Shown: in pieces, positions 16,078 through 23,094 of the stretch
How positions within the stretch are numbered: the stretch's first letter is position 1
Layout of the letters: every line of letters starts with the position of its first letter
Assembly (NCBI GenBank): GCA_001970955.1
Contig: MPUH01001139.1
Location: forward strand, 1 to 23,094
From: Stentor coeruleus
Lineage: Eukaryota > Ciliophora > Heterotrichea > Heterotrichida > Stentoridae
DNA length: 23,094 nt
Direction of reading: 5' to 3'
Notes under the pieces: model-generated
What the model saw: the letters and a program-made list of their open reading frames with translations, nothing else
The model's database searches: none
Told to the model about the DNA's origin: nothing
Made by a program: the position numbers and the translations under genes

Positions 16078-17865
16078 ATGAAAAATAGGCTGAGTCTAAG
16101 CATTTTAAAAGTTGAAGGTATCGGTGATCAAAGTGGTTGCTATATAATAATCGATGATTCCCTACTTGATGTTATCTCAGTCCAAGAAACCGAAATCCAT
16201 GAAAATTGTACAGAAGTTCCATTGAAAGGAGTATTAAAACTAATTGTCAAATCTTTATCTAAAAACTCTCAAATCCAATGTAGTGTAAGTATTATCCTTG
16301 AAGCTTTACCATCAGAAGGAGTAGTTTGGCTTCCTTTATACACAAGTTCTAATTGTGAGACTTTACCACAAATCCCTTCAATATTACCAAGCACAAAAAT
16401 CCTCATTTCTCTTAATCAATTATCTTTATTAACCCCAGTTCCTGAAATAACAGAATATGATAGTTCAATGTTTGATATTGAGAATAGTTTATGTAAAATT
16501 TATAATTCAAAAGGGAATTTTGAAGGGCATGATAAATGTAAAAAAACATTGGGAATTATTAATGAAAAAAATAAAGATCTAAGATTTAGGGTGTTGGAAT
16601 TAGATAATAAACTACAAGATTTGAATATAGAGCATTGTAAAGATAAAAATAATTTGATTCAAACAAATCATGAATGTTTTAGTAAGTTGGCTATACAGTT
16701 GGAAAAATATAAAATGCATTGTGGAAATTTACAGATTGTTCATGAAGATCATATCAAACAAATTGAAGGTTTGCAAACTTTATTCAAACAAGAAATCCTC
16801 CAAAGGGAACATATTGAAAAACAACTCATTCGTATAACCCAAGAGTTCCAAGACTATGCCAATATCACTAATGAAAAAATTCAAAACTATGAAAAAACAA
16901 TTGAAGTCAAAAACCAAGAAATCATTTCCCTTAAAAACTTCCAAAATATTTCTATAAGCCTTGGTGATCATATAGATAAAGATATACAAGTTATAAACCT
17001 CCAAACTCAGCTTCATAATTGTTTAGAACAGCTTCAAGAATCAGAATTTAATAGAAAACTCCTCCAACAAAAACTAGAAAAAGTTGCAGAATTTTATAGT
17101 AAAGAATTAGACAATTTATTAAAATCTCCAAATGAACAACATGAACATAAAATTTTCGAATTAACTCAAGAAATAAAAAAATATAAACAAAAATGCACTG
17201 ATCTTGAGAATATGATAGATGATGAATATATTAAAGATAAAATTAAAGACCATGGGGAATATAATAATAAACCTATTGAAGATATGAATATAAGGAATTC
17301 TGAATTACTTGGGGAAATTGCTAAGCTTAAAGAGAAATTAGAAAAAGAAAAAAAGGTTAATGAATGTTTATTAAATCAGGTTAGAGAAAAAAATTGTAAG
17401 GAAATTGATAATAAAGTTAAAGGGGCGGATGAGAAATTTTTGGAATATTTAAAGAATTATGGGATTGAGGAAAAGTTTGATAGGGTTATGGATGGAATAT
17501 TTGTATATGGAAATAAGAAGGTTAGTGTGACAATTAAAAATGGGTGTTTGATTTGTAAAGTTGGAGGGGGATATATGGGTATTGAGAAGTTTTTAAAGAG
17601 CTATTTCAATGAAAAAGATGAGAATGGGGTGATTATTCATAAAAGATCCCAAACTGCTGTACTTAAAGAAAAAGGAACACGAGAAGAGTCAACTATTAAA
17701 TTATATAATCAAAAAGATAGCATGGCTAAAATAACTCTTATCAGCAAAGAAAACACTGATGATATTATGAGAATTCCAAAAACTGTAACAAATAAACTCA
17801 GTTCCAACAAGTTTAAGTCTTTCACTTCATGCAAGGAAACTATTTTTAAGAAAACTTATAAATAA
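16078..17865 (+). CDS. Coiled-coil protein with a C2-like N-terminus and a GAS2/GAR-like C-terminal module
   Basis: 595 residues. Residues 1-115 are beta-rich (LSLSILKVEGIG, VLKLIVKSL, CSVSIILEAL, GVVWLPLY), like the C2-type domains that open many ciliary coiled-coil proteins. This part is suggestive only. Residues 150 to about 450 are coiled coil. Residues about 470-512 contain NKKVSVTIKNGCLICKVGGG followed by YMGIEKFLKSYF. This resembles the GAR/GAS2 core, in which V-x-V-GGGW is followed by a helix with L-x-x-FL; GAR domains bind microtubules. Here V495-G496-G497-G498 is followed by Tyr instead of Trp. There is no calponin-homology domain. The tail is basic. A microtubule-to-scaffold linker is the simplest reading. 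The 3' third is notably G-rich on the sense strand. The ATG is first in frame. Confidence 0.7.
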   Translation: MKNRLSLSILKVEGIGDQSGCYIIIDDSLLDVISVQETEIHENCTEVPLKGVLKLIVKSLSKNSQIQCSVSIILEALPSEGVVWLPLYTSSNCETLPQIPSILPSTKILISLNQLSLLTPVPEITEYDSSMFDIENSLCKIYNSKGNFEGHDKCKKTLGIINEKNKDLRFRVLELDNKLQDLNIEHCKDKNNLIQTNHECFSKLAIQLEKYKMHCGNLQIVHEDHIKQIEGLQTLFKQEILQREHIEKQLIRITQEFQDYANITNEKIQNYEKTIEVKNQEIISLKNFQNISISLGDHIDKDIQVINLQTQLHNCLEQLQESEFNRKLLQQKLEKVAEFYSKELDNLLKSPNEQHEHKIFELTQEIKKYKQKCTDLENMIDDEYIKDKIKDHGEYNNKPIEDMNIRNSELLGEIAKLKEKLEKEKKVNECLLNQVREKNCKEIDNKVKGADEKFLEYLKNYGIEEKFDRVMDGIFVYGNKKVSVTIKNGCLICKVGGGYMGIEKFLKSYFNEKDENGVIIHKRSQTAVLKEKGTREESTIKLYNQKDSMAKITLISKENTDDIMRIPKTVTNKLSSNKFKSFTSCKETIFKKTYK

Positions 17866-18180
17866 AATGTTAAATTTTAGTTTAAAATGTTACTTTAAAT
17901 CTTCTTATAAAAATCCTTATCTAATAAAATGATTATTCTTTTTTATTCATAAGCTTATATATCATTATGATACTTAATAAATATAATAATTTTTTTTATA
18001 TGGGGGCTAATGATCTATATTATTACAATTATATGGTTGTTTATAATAATTCAATATGGAGTTATTTAGTAAGCTTTTTAGCTTATAAAAGCCATAAAAG
18101 AAACTATTTTAGTTCATAAAATAGGATATTTTTCTTTTGAATTTGATGATATTCTTTACTTGTAATTGATAGCTATTTAT

Positions 18181-18220
18181 TTTCTAGTTTACTAGAAATG
18201 AATTTTCTTTAAGAAAATTC
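18181..18220. repeat. Twin adjacent perfect inverted repeats
   Basis: 18181-18188 pairs with 18191-18198 (8-bp arms TTTCTAGT/ACTAGAAA, 2-base loop). 18200-18209 pairs with 18211-18220 (10-bp arms GAATTTTCTT/AAGAAAATTC, 1-base centre). They lie one base apart, about 320 bases after the end of the preceding gene. Confidence 0.8.
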
Positions 18221-18264
18221 TTTGTAATATTTACCCTTTATTTGTATATGTGGGCTGCTGCTTC

Positions 18265-18289
18265 AGACTTGATTTTTTAGATTAAGTCT
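18265..18289 (+). repeat. Hairpin, 9-bp stem with one G-U pair
   Basis: AGACTTGAT at 18265-18273 pairs with ATTAAGTCT at 18281-18289 across a 7-base T-rich loop. Function unknown. In RNA it is more stable from the + strand, because the G-U wobble becomes an A-C mismatch on the other strand. Confidence 0.55.
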
Positions 18290-18481
18290 TTTGCTAAAAT
18301 TGAGTACTAACTTGTGAATTTATTTAAATACTGTTATTATATGAAATTCCCTCAAGAAAATGTATGATATTGATTTAAGGGTATATCATAAATGATATGA
18401 AAAATATTAAAATGAATTACTTGTGATTAATATAATTATGTAGTAAAAAAGATCATTAAAATAATCGAAAATATTTTCAAA

Positions 18482-18510
18482 CTAGTATATAATCTATAGG
18501 TTTATACTAG
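18482..18510. repeat. Inverted repeat, 8-bp arms
   Basis: CTAGTATA at 18482-18489 and TATACTAG at 18503-18510 are separated by 13 bases. It may be coincidental in AT-rich sequence. Confidence 0.5.
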
Positions 18511-18840
18511 CTTTGGTTTATAAAAGAAATAAAAGACCTCAAGTACACTATAAGAATAATTTTGCCACTTGCTTTTAGGGTTACTCTAGTTTCCTAAGCT
18601 TGATTACATCAAAATTAAATACCTTAACACCATTTCTATAGCCTCCAACATATAAAAATCCCCCTTATACCTTAAAAACCTATTATAAGGATGCCGATGA
18701 TGAAAATTAGTATATCTAATCTGAGGCAAAACCTAAAAAAAAATCTTCATTTTAGTTAATTCTTTTATATAATCATCATTCCCTTTCTCTTAAAAAACTT
18801 CTTCTCTTCTAATAATCTCATAAAAAACAACTAATAATAT

Positions 18841-18953
18841 ATGAAATCAATAGCAAAAGTGCTTATAAACCTGCACTTATAATAAGTTCTATTGCGCTTC
18901 AAAGAAATTTTCCTTTTTTTCTAATTTGGCTATGCATCAAAGCGTAATTTCAT
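18841..18953. ncRNA. Candidate structured RNA: nested three-way junction
   Basis: Four helices nest cleanly. P1 pairs 18841-18847 with 18947-18953 (7 bp). P2 pairs 18848-18853 with 18889-18894 (6 bp) and directly abuts P1. Inside P2 is a hairpin pairing 18857-18862 with 18873-18878 (6 bp, 10-base loop). P4 pairs 18895-18899 with 18940-18944 (5 bp), directly abuts P2 and is 2 bases from P1. All pairs are Watson-Crick. T-runs that could end a Pol III transcript lie on both sides. The fold was found by eye in AT-rich sequence and may be chance; no known RNA family matches. Confidence 0.25.
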
Positions 18954-19925
18954 CTGGAACACCAAAAAATCCTTAGTTAATCAGTTTTTACTAAGTTTTT
19001 CTGATTTTTTACAAAAAATAACCAAGGTAGTATCTTTACTTATAATGATTCAAAATACAGCAAAGTTCATCTTATGGCGCTCTTTATTACAATCAGAACT
19101 ATAAGTAAACAGAAAAATCATAGTCTTCTCTTCTTCACTACTACATTAAAACTGAAAATTCAGTAACTCTATCAAAAATCCAAAAAGAAATTTAGTTTAA
19201 TTCGAATTAGCCATAAAATACAAAAACCCTATTCATATAAAAAAATCAAAATAAAGTATGAAATAATAAAATATGCAACTTGGCATAACAGGAAGTTGTT
19301 TTATCATTCAAAAACTTAAAACTGATTTTACTACCATAACATATAAAAATCTTCGGTCTTCAATTCTCTTATCATATTAATAACTATAATATTCAAATAG
19401 AAATTCATCATATAAAATGATTTATTATAATTATCATACTTTTTTCAAGAAAACACAATAAAATTGCTCATGAGTTAAAATAGCTGAATAAAAAACTTTT
19501 ACATACTTAAAAAAATTCTTAAAAAAAAATCAAAAATGCAAACGATAAAATTTACGATAATAATAATTATCAAATAAAGCCAACTATTGTATATAAAAAC
19601 CCATAATCTTTACTTGCCAATATAAATATAAATATCACTATTTTAACCTATATAACCTATTAAATATATCTTTTATAACTAATATAATTTTTCTTTTTGA
19701 AATGATTATTTTCAAAATTCGATTAAGGCAAGATTTATCAAAATATTAAAAACGAAGTTGTTGATATCATTAAAATCTTCCTCAACTGCAAAAAACCTAA
19801 AATATTCAGTTTAATCTTACAAAAAATCTAAAGGGTATTGAAATTTTCCCAAAAAAACTGATGGATGAAAGACTTAAAACTTATGCTTGAATTTTAAATC
19901 TATAAGTCTAGGGAATATATGTTAT

Positions 19926-19946
19926 AAACGGATATAATATCCGTTT
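19926..19946. promoter_or_regulatory. Perfect 21-bp palindrome with two inverted AACGG Myb-site cores
   Basis: Ten-base arms AAACGGATAT (19926-19935) and ATATCCGTTT (19937-19946) surround one central A. The palindrome ends 5 bases before the ATG of the Myb gene. AACGG is a core recognised by three-repeat Myb proteins (YAACNG in animals, the AACGG core of plant MSA elements). The A/T-rich centre also resembles a TATA element. I found no other AACGG or CCGTT in the non-coding DNA of this window. Binding by this gene's own product is inferred, not shown. Confidence 0.6.
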
Positions 19947-19951
19947 TAAAA

Positions 19952-20686
19952 ATGTCGAAGAACACTACAAAGGAACTTAAGCATGGAAAGTGGAGTGAAG
20001 ACGAAGATGAGTTGCTAAGAGCTGCGATTAATGAATATGGGGAAAAGCAATGGAGATTGATAGCTGAAAAAGTTAAAGGACGGTCACCTATTCAGTGTCT
20101 GCATAGATGGTCAAAAATTTTAAAACCAGGACTAGTTAAAGGACCATGGTCAGCACATGAAGACCTCCTACTTAAGCAATGGGCCGAAAATCAAGGTCCT
20201 CAGAAGTGGTCACTATGTGCGAAAAATATCTCTGGGAGAAGTGGAAAACAGTGCCGTGAAAGGTGGTTTAATATTTTGAATCCTGATGTTAAAAAAGGAG
20301 AATGGAAACCTGAAGAAGATGCACTTATTTTTCAGATGTTTCAAACTTGTGGACCAAAATGGACTATGATTGCTGGATGCCTTGAAGGGAGAACAGAGAA
20401 TTCAATTAAAAACAGATTTTACTCAACTATTAGGAAAATGAAGGCTCAAGGTCAAGAAATAACTACAGAATTGAAACAAGAAATCCCAGAAGAAAAATTC
20501 CCAGATTCGGAAGAAAAAATGTCTACACTTATTAGCCAGATTCAACATTTTCAAGTCTTATTAGATACAACAAGAACCCAAATATTGCAGTTAGAAGGCT
20601 CGATGGATACAAAAATTGAAGGTTTAGAAGAATTAAAAGTTTTTCAGAATGGCCTCCCGCCTATTAAACCTAAAAATTTTAAGTAA
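19952..20686 (+). CDS. Three-repeat (R1R2R3) Myb DNA-binding protein
   Basis: 244 residues. Three SANT/Myb repeats run with the expected tryptophan spacing: R1 W14, W34, W53; R2 W66, W86, W105; R3 W117, W137, then Phe156 in place of the third Trp. Recognition helices read SPIQCLHRWSKIL, SGKQCRERWFNIL and TENSIKNRFYSTI, matching the c-Myb/plant 3R-Myb type; the R2 and R3 helices normally read AACNG sites. In animals and plants this class controls cell-cycle genes. The repeats start ten residues from the N-terminus, and only an acidic linker and a short helical tail (ISQIQHFQVLLDTTRTQILQLE, possibly a dimerisation helix) follow. No large activation or repression domain is present. The upstream palindrome suggests autoregulation. 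Start: first ATG, directly before R1. Confidence 0.95.
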   Translation: MSKNTTKELKHGKWSEDEDELLRAAINEYGEKQWRLIAEKVKGRSPIQCLHRWSKILKPGLVKGPWSAHEDLLLKQWAENQGPQKWSLCAKNISGRSGKQCRERWFNILNPDVKKGEWKPEEDALIFQMFQTCGPKWTMIAGCLEGRTENSIKNRFYSTIRKMKAQGQEITTELKQEIPEEKFPDSEEKMSTLISQIQHFQVLLDTTRTQILQLEGSMDTKIEGLEELKVFQNGLPPIKPKNFK

Positions 20687-21129
20687 TAAGTCCTATGTCA
20701 AATGATATAAATAATTTGCAAAGATAGTAGTAATAAATGTTTCATATCTAAACTAACCCATACTTTCAATTTGTGGGCACTTTGATTTAACTAAAAAAAA
20801 TATGTTATCTTAACATCATCAAAACCTTACTTAGACTAAACAGTTTCTTTTATAAATATAATAATTTTATTGAAAATCAAACTTTCTATAACTTACACGC
20901 ATATTCAAAAAGCTGTAAAAAATGACAGAAAAATAAAATGATCATATAAAGTAAAAGATTACAATAAAAATAAATGCAAAATAACTCAATATAAATCCAA
21001 ATATCCTAAAGTTTTTATATCAAAAAAATAGAATTAGAAAAAAATCATGTTGGATTTATTGTATAAGTTTTTATTATAAGTAAAGTTCGTAGTTGGTTTT
21101 TATAGTTGAAATGTTATAAGAAATAATAA
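20687..21129. other. Intergenic region, no gene seen
   Basis: AT-rich spacer between the Myb gene and the next + strand gene. No RNA, repeat or clear motif was found; presumably it holds the promoter of the 21130 gene. Confidence 0.5.
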
Positions 21130-21573
21130 ATGTCAATAATATTTCCTAAAAAATCAGACCATAGTGAACCCCATGCCCATGAAGATTTTGAAAATTTCAA
21201 TATAAGGGCAATTGGGGCAAGTTTTAACACAGCTTCTGGTTCTTGGGTAGGAGAAAACGATGAAAATCGCGCTCGTGAAAACAAACTACAATCAGAACTT
21301 AGGAAAGAAGAAATGAAACAACGACTTCTTATGCATATGCTAACTGACAAACAAGTAAAACTAACAAGGACAAGAAAAGAGATAGCCAATATCCTCAAAG
21401 ATCACGCAGACTTATTAGAAATGCAAGGATTCCCAGTTAAAGGCTTATTATCAAACATTGAAGTTGAGTTCGGTGAAGACCTCGAAAACCCTGATCGAAG
21501 CATAAGTGAAGGATTTAAATCTTCAAGTATGCCAGTAAAAACTTTAAGTGTAGAAAGGAAATCTAGAAAGTAA
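21130..21573 (+). CDS. Small coiled-coil protein, unknown function
   Basis: 147 residues; no family recognised. The N-terminus (MSIIFPKKSDHSEPHAHEDF) is His- and Asp/Glu-rich, and a Gly/Ser stretch (IGASFNTASGSWVG) follows. Residues about 43-95 form a charged coiled coil (NRARENKLQSELRKEEMKQR, VKLTRTRKEIANILKDHADLL). The tail has Ser-rich possible phosphosites and a basic end. It ends only 25 bases before the ATG of the next + strand gene. Two consecutive stops (TAA TAG) close the frame, and no 15-base GT...AG interval could fuse the two frames, so they are treated as separate genes. Size and composition fit a cytoskeletal accessory protein, but that is weak inference. Confidence 0.7.
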   Translation: MSIIFPKKSDHSEPHAHEDFENFNIRAIGASFNTASGSWVGENDENRARENKLQSELRKEEMKQRLLMHMLTDKQVKLTRTRKEIANILKDHADLLEMQGFPVKGLLSNIEVEFGEDLENPDRSISEGFKSSSMPVKTLSVERKSRK

Positions 21574-21598
21574 TAGAAAAACTTGACAAATTATAAAT

Positions 21599-22363
21599 AT
21601 GAGTGTTGAATTATCACCTAGACAAGAACAGAAGCTTCATTCAATACTTGACCGCGGGATGGATACATTACAAGACTTTACAGAAAAAGTATCTCGGAGT
21701 ACTGTTTATAATCAAAATTCAAGTAAAAAACTTGAAAACTCATACAAAGAAGTTAGAAAAAGTTCAAATTCCCCATCAAATTATGATAAATCACGGATGA
21801 TAAATTCAGAATTAAAATTTTTACTAGAAAAACTCGCCGACCTCGAAGCGAAACTAACTAAAAATCCTGAACCAGTTGTAAAATCAAGAGAAAAATCTCC
21901 TTTAATACAAAGGATTAATGAAAATAGTCCTAGAGCTATGATGAGTAATTCAAAAAGAAAATCAAAAGAAAGGCTTAGGAATATAGAAAATGAAGAAAAA
22001 ACGATTTTAAGGTTGGAAAGAAGTATAACACCATCTTCTATTAGAGGGAAAATATCTTTAAAAGAACAAGAGCGGTCAAGGGCTTTGAGTATGAAAGGGA
22101 AAAATGTTGAAGAAAAAACGATTAAGTATTTAGAATATGCTAAGAAAGAACTTGGGAAAATGGAAGAATTGGAAAATAATTATAGTAAATTGAAGGAAGA
22201 ACATAGTAAACTTATGGCTGCTTTTGAGAAATCAGAGAAAATTAGGAGAAAACAAAAGGAGATTATTGGACAGTTGAAAAATGAGTTGAAAAATTGTGAT
22301 GGAGATAACCCTGGGGAAAATAGTAGGAAAAAAATGAGAACTATAAAGATTACTAAGAATTAA
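21599..22363 (+). CDS. Basic coiled-coil protein, unknown function
   Basis: 254 residues; no family recognised. The first part is polar with an amphipathic helix (LSPRQEQKLHSILDRGMDTL). The middle is Ser/Lys/Arg-rich with SP dipeptides (SREKSPLIQRINENSPRAMM, ERSITPSSIRGK) typical of regulated disordered linkers. The last 80 residues are a heptad coiled coil (YAKKELGKMEELENNYSKLK) followed by a basic end (SRKKMRTIKITKN). The sense strand becomes G-rich and C-poor in the last 350 bases and stays so past the stop. It is the last intact gene before the telomere, about 710 bases from the repeats. The very short gap to the upstream gene leaves little room for its own promoter, so its transcription probably starts within the upstream coding region. 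Confidence 0.7.
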   Translation: MSVELSPRQEQKLHSILDRGMDTLQDFTEKVSRSTVYNQNSSKKLENSYKEVRKSSNSPSNYDKSRMINSELKFLLEKLADLEAKLTKNPEPVVKSREKSPLIQRINENSPRAMMSNSKRKSKERLRNIENEEKTILRLERSITPSSIRGKISLKEQERSRALSMKGKNVEEKTIKYLEYAKKELGKMEELENNYSKLKEEHSKLMAAFEKSEKIRRKQKEIIGQLKNELKNCDGDNPGENSRKKMRTIKITKN

Positions 22364-22978
22364 AGGGAGTTTTTTTTATGTGATGGGAATAAGATTTTTT
22401 TATTAGTTTTTTGTGATTAAAAGATTTGTAATTGGGGAAATTTAAATGATGAATATTGTAGTTTGCCTTTTTTATAAGGAACTTTAAGATATTTTTAGGT
22501 TAGTTTGAGTTTTTGTATTTAGTGTAAGGTGTGAAATATTTTATTTGAAAATGGTTAAGAATAAAGATAAGATTTCATTAGACATCTAGACATATATAAT
22601 GGAAATGAATAAAATTATTCATAAAAGCTAGATTTCAGTTTATATACTTTTTATCTGTTAATAATCTTTATATCATATATTTAAACATTTAAATCAAAAT
22701 ATTTGTTTCTAAAAAACCCCCTTTCCCACACTAGACAAATCTTATAAAAATTTTGGCTTTATGCATATTATATTAATGTGTGAGTGTCGGTTGTGATTTG
22801 TGATTATACGCAAATTAGCGATATTTATAATTTAATTATATCTTTGTTATAAGATTTCACTTTATTACTAACATGATTTATATCTAAATAATTTCTATAT
22901 GCAGTTATCCAAGTGAATTTTATAGAATATCTGAGAACTAGTTGTACCATTTGAAAATATTAGAAAAGCAAAGTTATT
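22364..22978. other. Subtelomeric non-coding region
   Basis: G-rich on the + strand to about 22560, then AT-rich, with a C-rich patch at about 22715-22735. No gene, RNA or tandem array was found. It shows no similarity to the sequence following the matching gene end at the left side beyond the 96-base inverted repeat. Confidence 0.5.
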
Positions 22979-23074
22979 AAGCAAAATATTGAAATTTTTA
23001 TCTAACTAGTCTGATTTTTTTGAAAGAGCACTTAGAAGTAATTGAATATTGTCATTAATGTTGTTGATTGTTCC
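22979..23074 (-). repeat. Right arm of the terminal inverted repeat
   Basis: Reverse complement of 378-473 with six mismatches. It comprises 69 coding bases plus 27 identical 3'-flank bases, and directly abuts the telomere. Confidence 0.9.
23006..23074 (-). pseudogene. 3' terminal fragment of a second copy of the left-edge gene, cut by the telomere
   Basis: Reads in frame on the minus strand as 22 residues (GTINNINDNIQ...SKKSD) and TAG, the same length and stop as the last 22 residues of the left-edge gene, with three conservative replacements. The upstream part of the gene is missing because telomeric repeat begins at the preceding base. As it stands it has no promoter or start and cannot be expressed as a protein. 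Three synonymous against three conservative changes suggest the intact parent copy was under constraint. Confidence 0.85.
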
Positions 23075-23094
23075 TTAGGGTGTTAGGGTGTTAG
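23075..23094 (+). repeat. Telomere, TTAGGGTG repeats
   Basis: Two and a half units of the 8-base repeat TTAGGGTG, which read from the other strand are CCCTAACA, the known heterotrich (Stentor/Blepharisma) telomere unit. The G-rich strand runs 5' to 3' outward, as expected for a right-hand chromosome end. Only 20 bases are present, so the array is truncated by the assembly. Confidence 0.9.

Larger units (their letters stand above)
17866..19951. other. Long gene-free interval with several hairpins
   Basis: The longest stretch without a coding frame. No tRNA B-box, 5S, U1, U2, U4, U5 or U6 signature was found on either strand. Hairpin-forming elements occur at 18181-18198, 18200-18220, 18265-18289, 18482-18510 and 18841-18953. 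The right half is C- and A-rich. It could host non-coding RNA genes or long regulatory sequence for the Myb gene. Confidence 0.5.

Noticed and set aside
18690..18728. Possible C/D-box snoRNA: GATGATGA, then CTGA, with short GCC/GGC ends
   Set aside because: Only about 20 bases separate the two boxes, too short for a normal C/D RNA with guides, and no convincing rRNA complement was seen.

Overview
The window looks like the end of a macronuclear chromosome from a heterotrich ciliate, most likely Stentor or a close relative. It is strongly AT-rich and gene-dense, and every gene reads as one uninterrupted frame in the standard genetic code. TAA, TAG and TGA are all used as stops, Trp is always TGG, and no frame needs an internal stop to be read as sense. 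The last 20 bases are two and a half copies of TTAGGGTG, a permutation of the CCCTAACA telomere repeat known from Stentor and Blepharisma. Blepharisma reads TGA as Trp, so the standard code here favours Stentor. The species call is an inference.

Layout: the left edge cuts into a coiled-coil gene (3-446, +). A small HECT ubiquitin ligase follows (1363-2775, +), then two coiled-coil genes (3031-3528 and 3625-5790, both -). Next come an AIG1/FAR-17a-like membrane protein (6169-6951, +), a B-box-like/DC1-like zinc-finger protein (7494-9068, -), a START-like protein with a lipidated N-terminus (9246-9944, -) and a protein with two cyclic-nucleotide-binding-like domains (10552-11892, +). A head-to-tail trio of structural genes (12358-15124, -), one with IQ motifs, is followed by a coiled-coil protein with a GAS2/GAR-like module (16078-17865, +). 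About 2.1 kb without a gene then leads to a three-repeat Myb protein (19952-20686, +), two small coiled-coil genes (21130-21573 and 21599-22363, +) and the telomere.

Functionally, many products look cytoskeletal or cortical (coiled coils, IQ motifs, a GAR-like module), with signalling or regulatory proteins between them (HECT ligase, CNBD protein, START protein, Myb factor). Nothing suggests a classical operon.

The most notable observations are these. (1) The telomere is joined directly to a 5'-truncated, inverted second copy of the 3' end of the gene at the left edge. (2) A perfect 21-bp palindrome carrying two inverted AACGG Myb-site cores lies 5 bases upstream of the Myb gene's ATG. (3) GC skew flips sharply from G-rich to C-rich inside several intergenic regions, whatever the orientation of the genes. 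(4) The gene-free interval holds a cluster of hairpins, including a nested three-way-junction fold. A single N flanked by two identical 69-base copies at 10233-10371 is probably an assembly seam.
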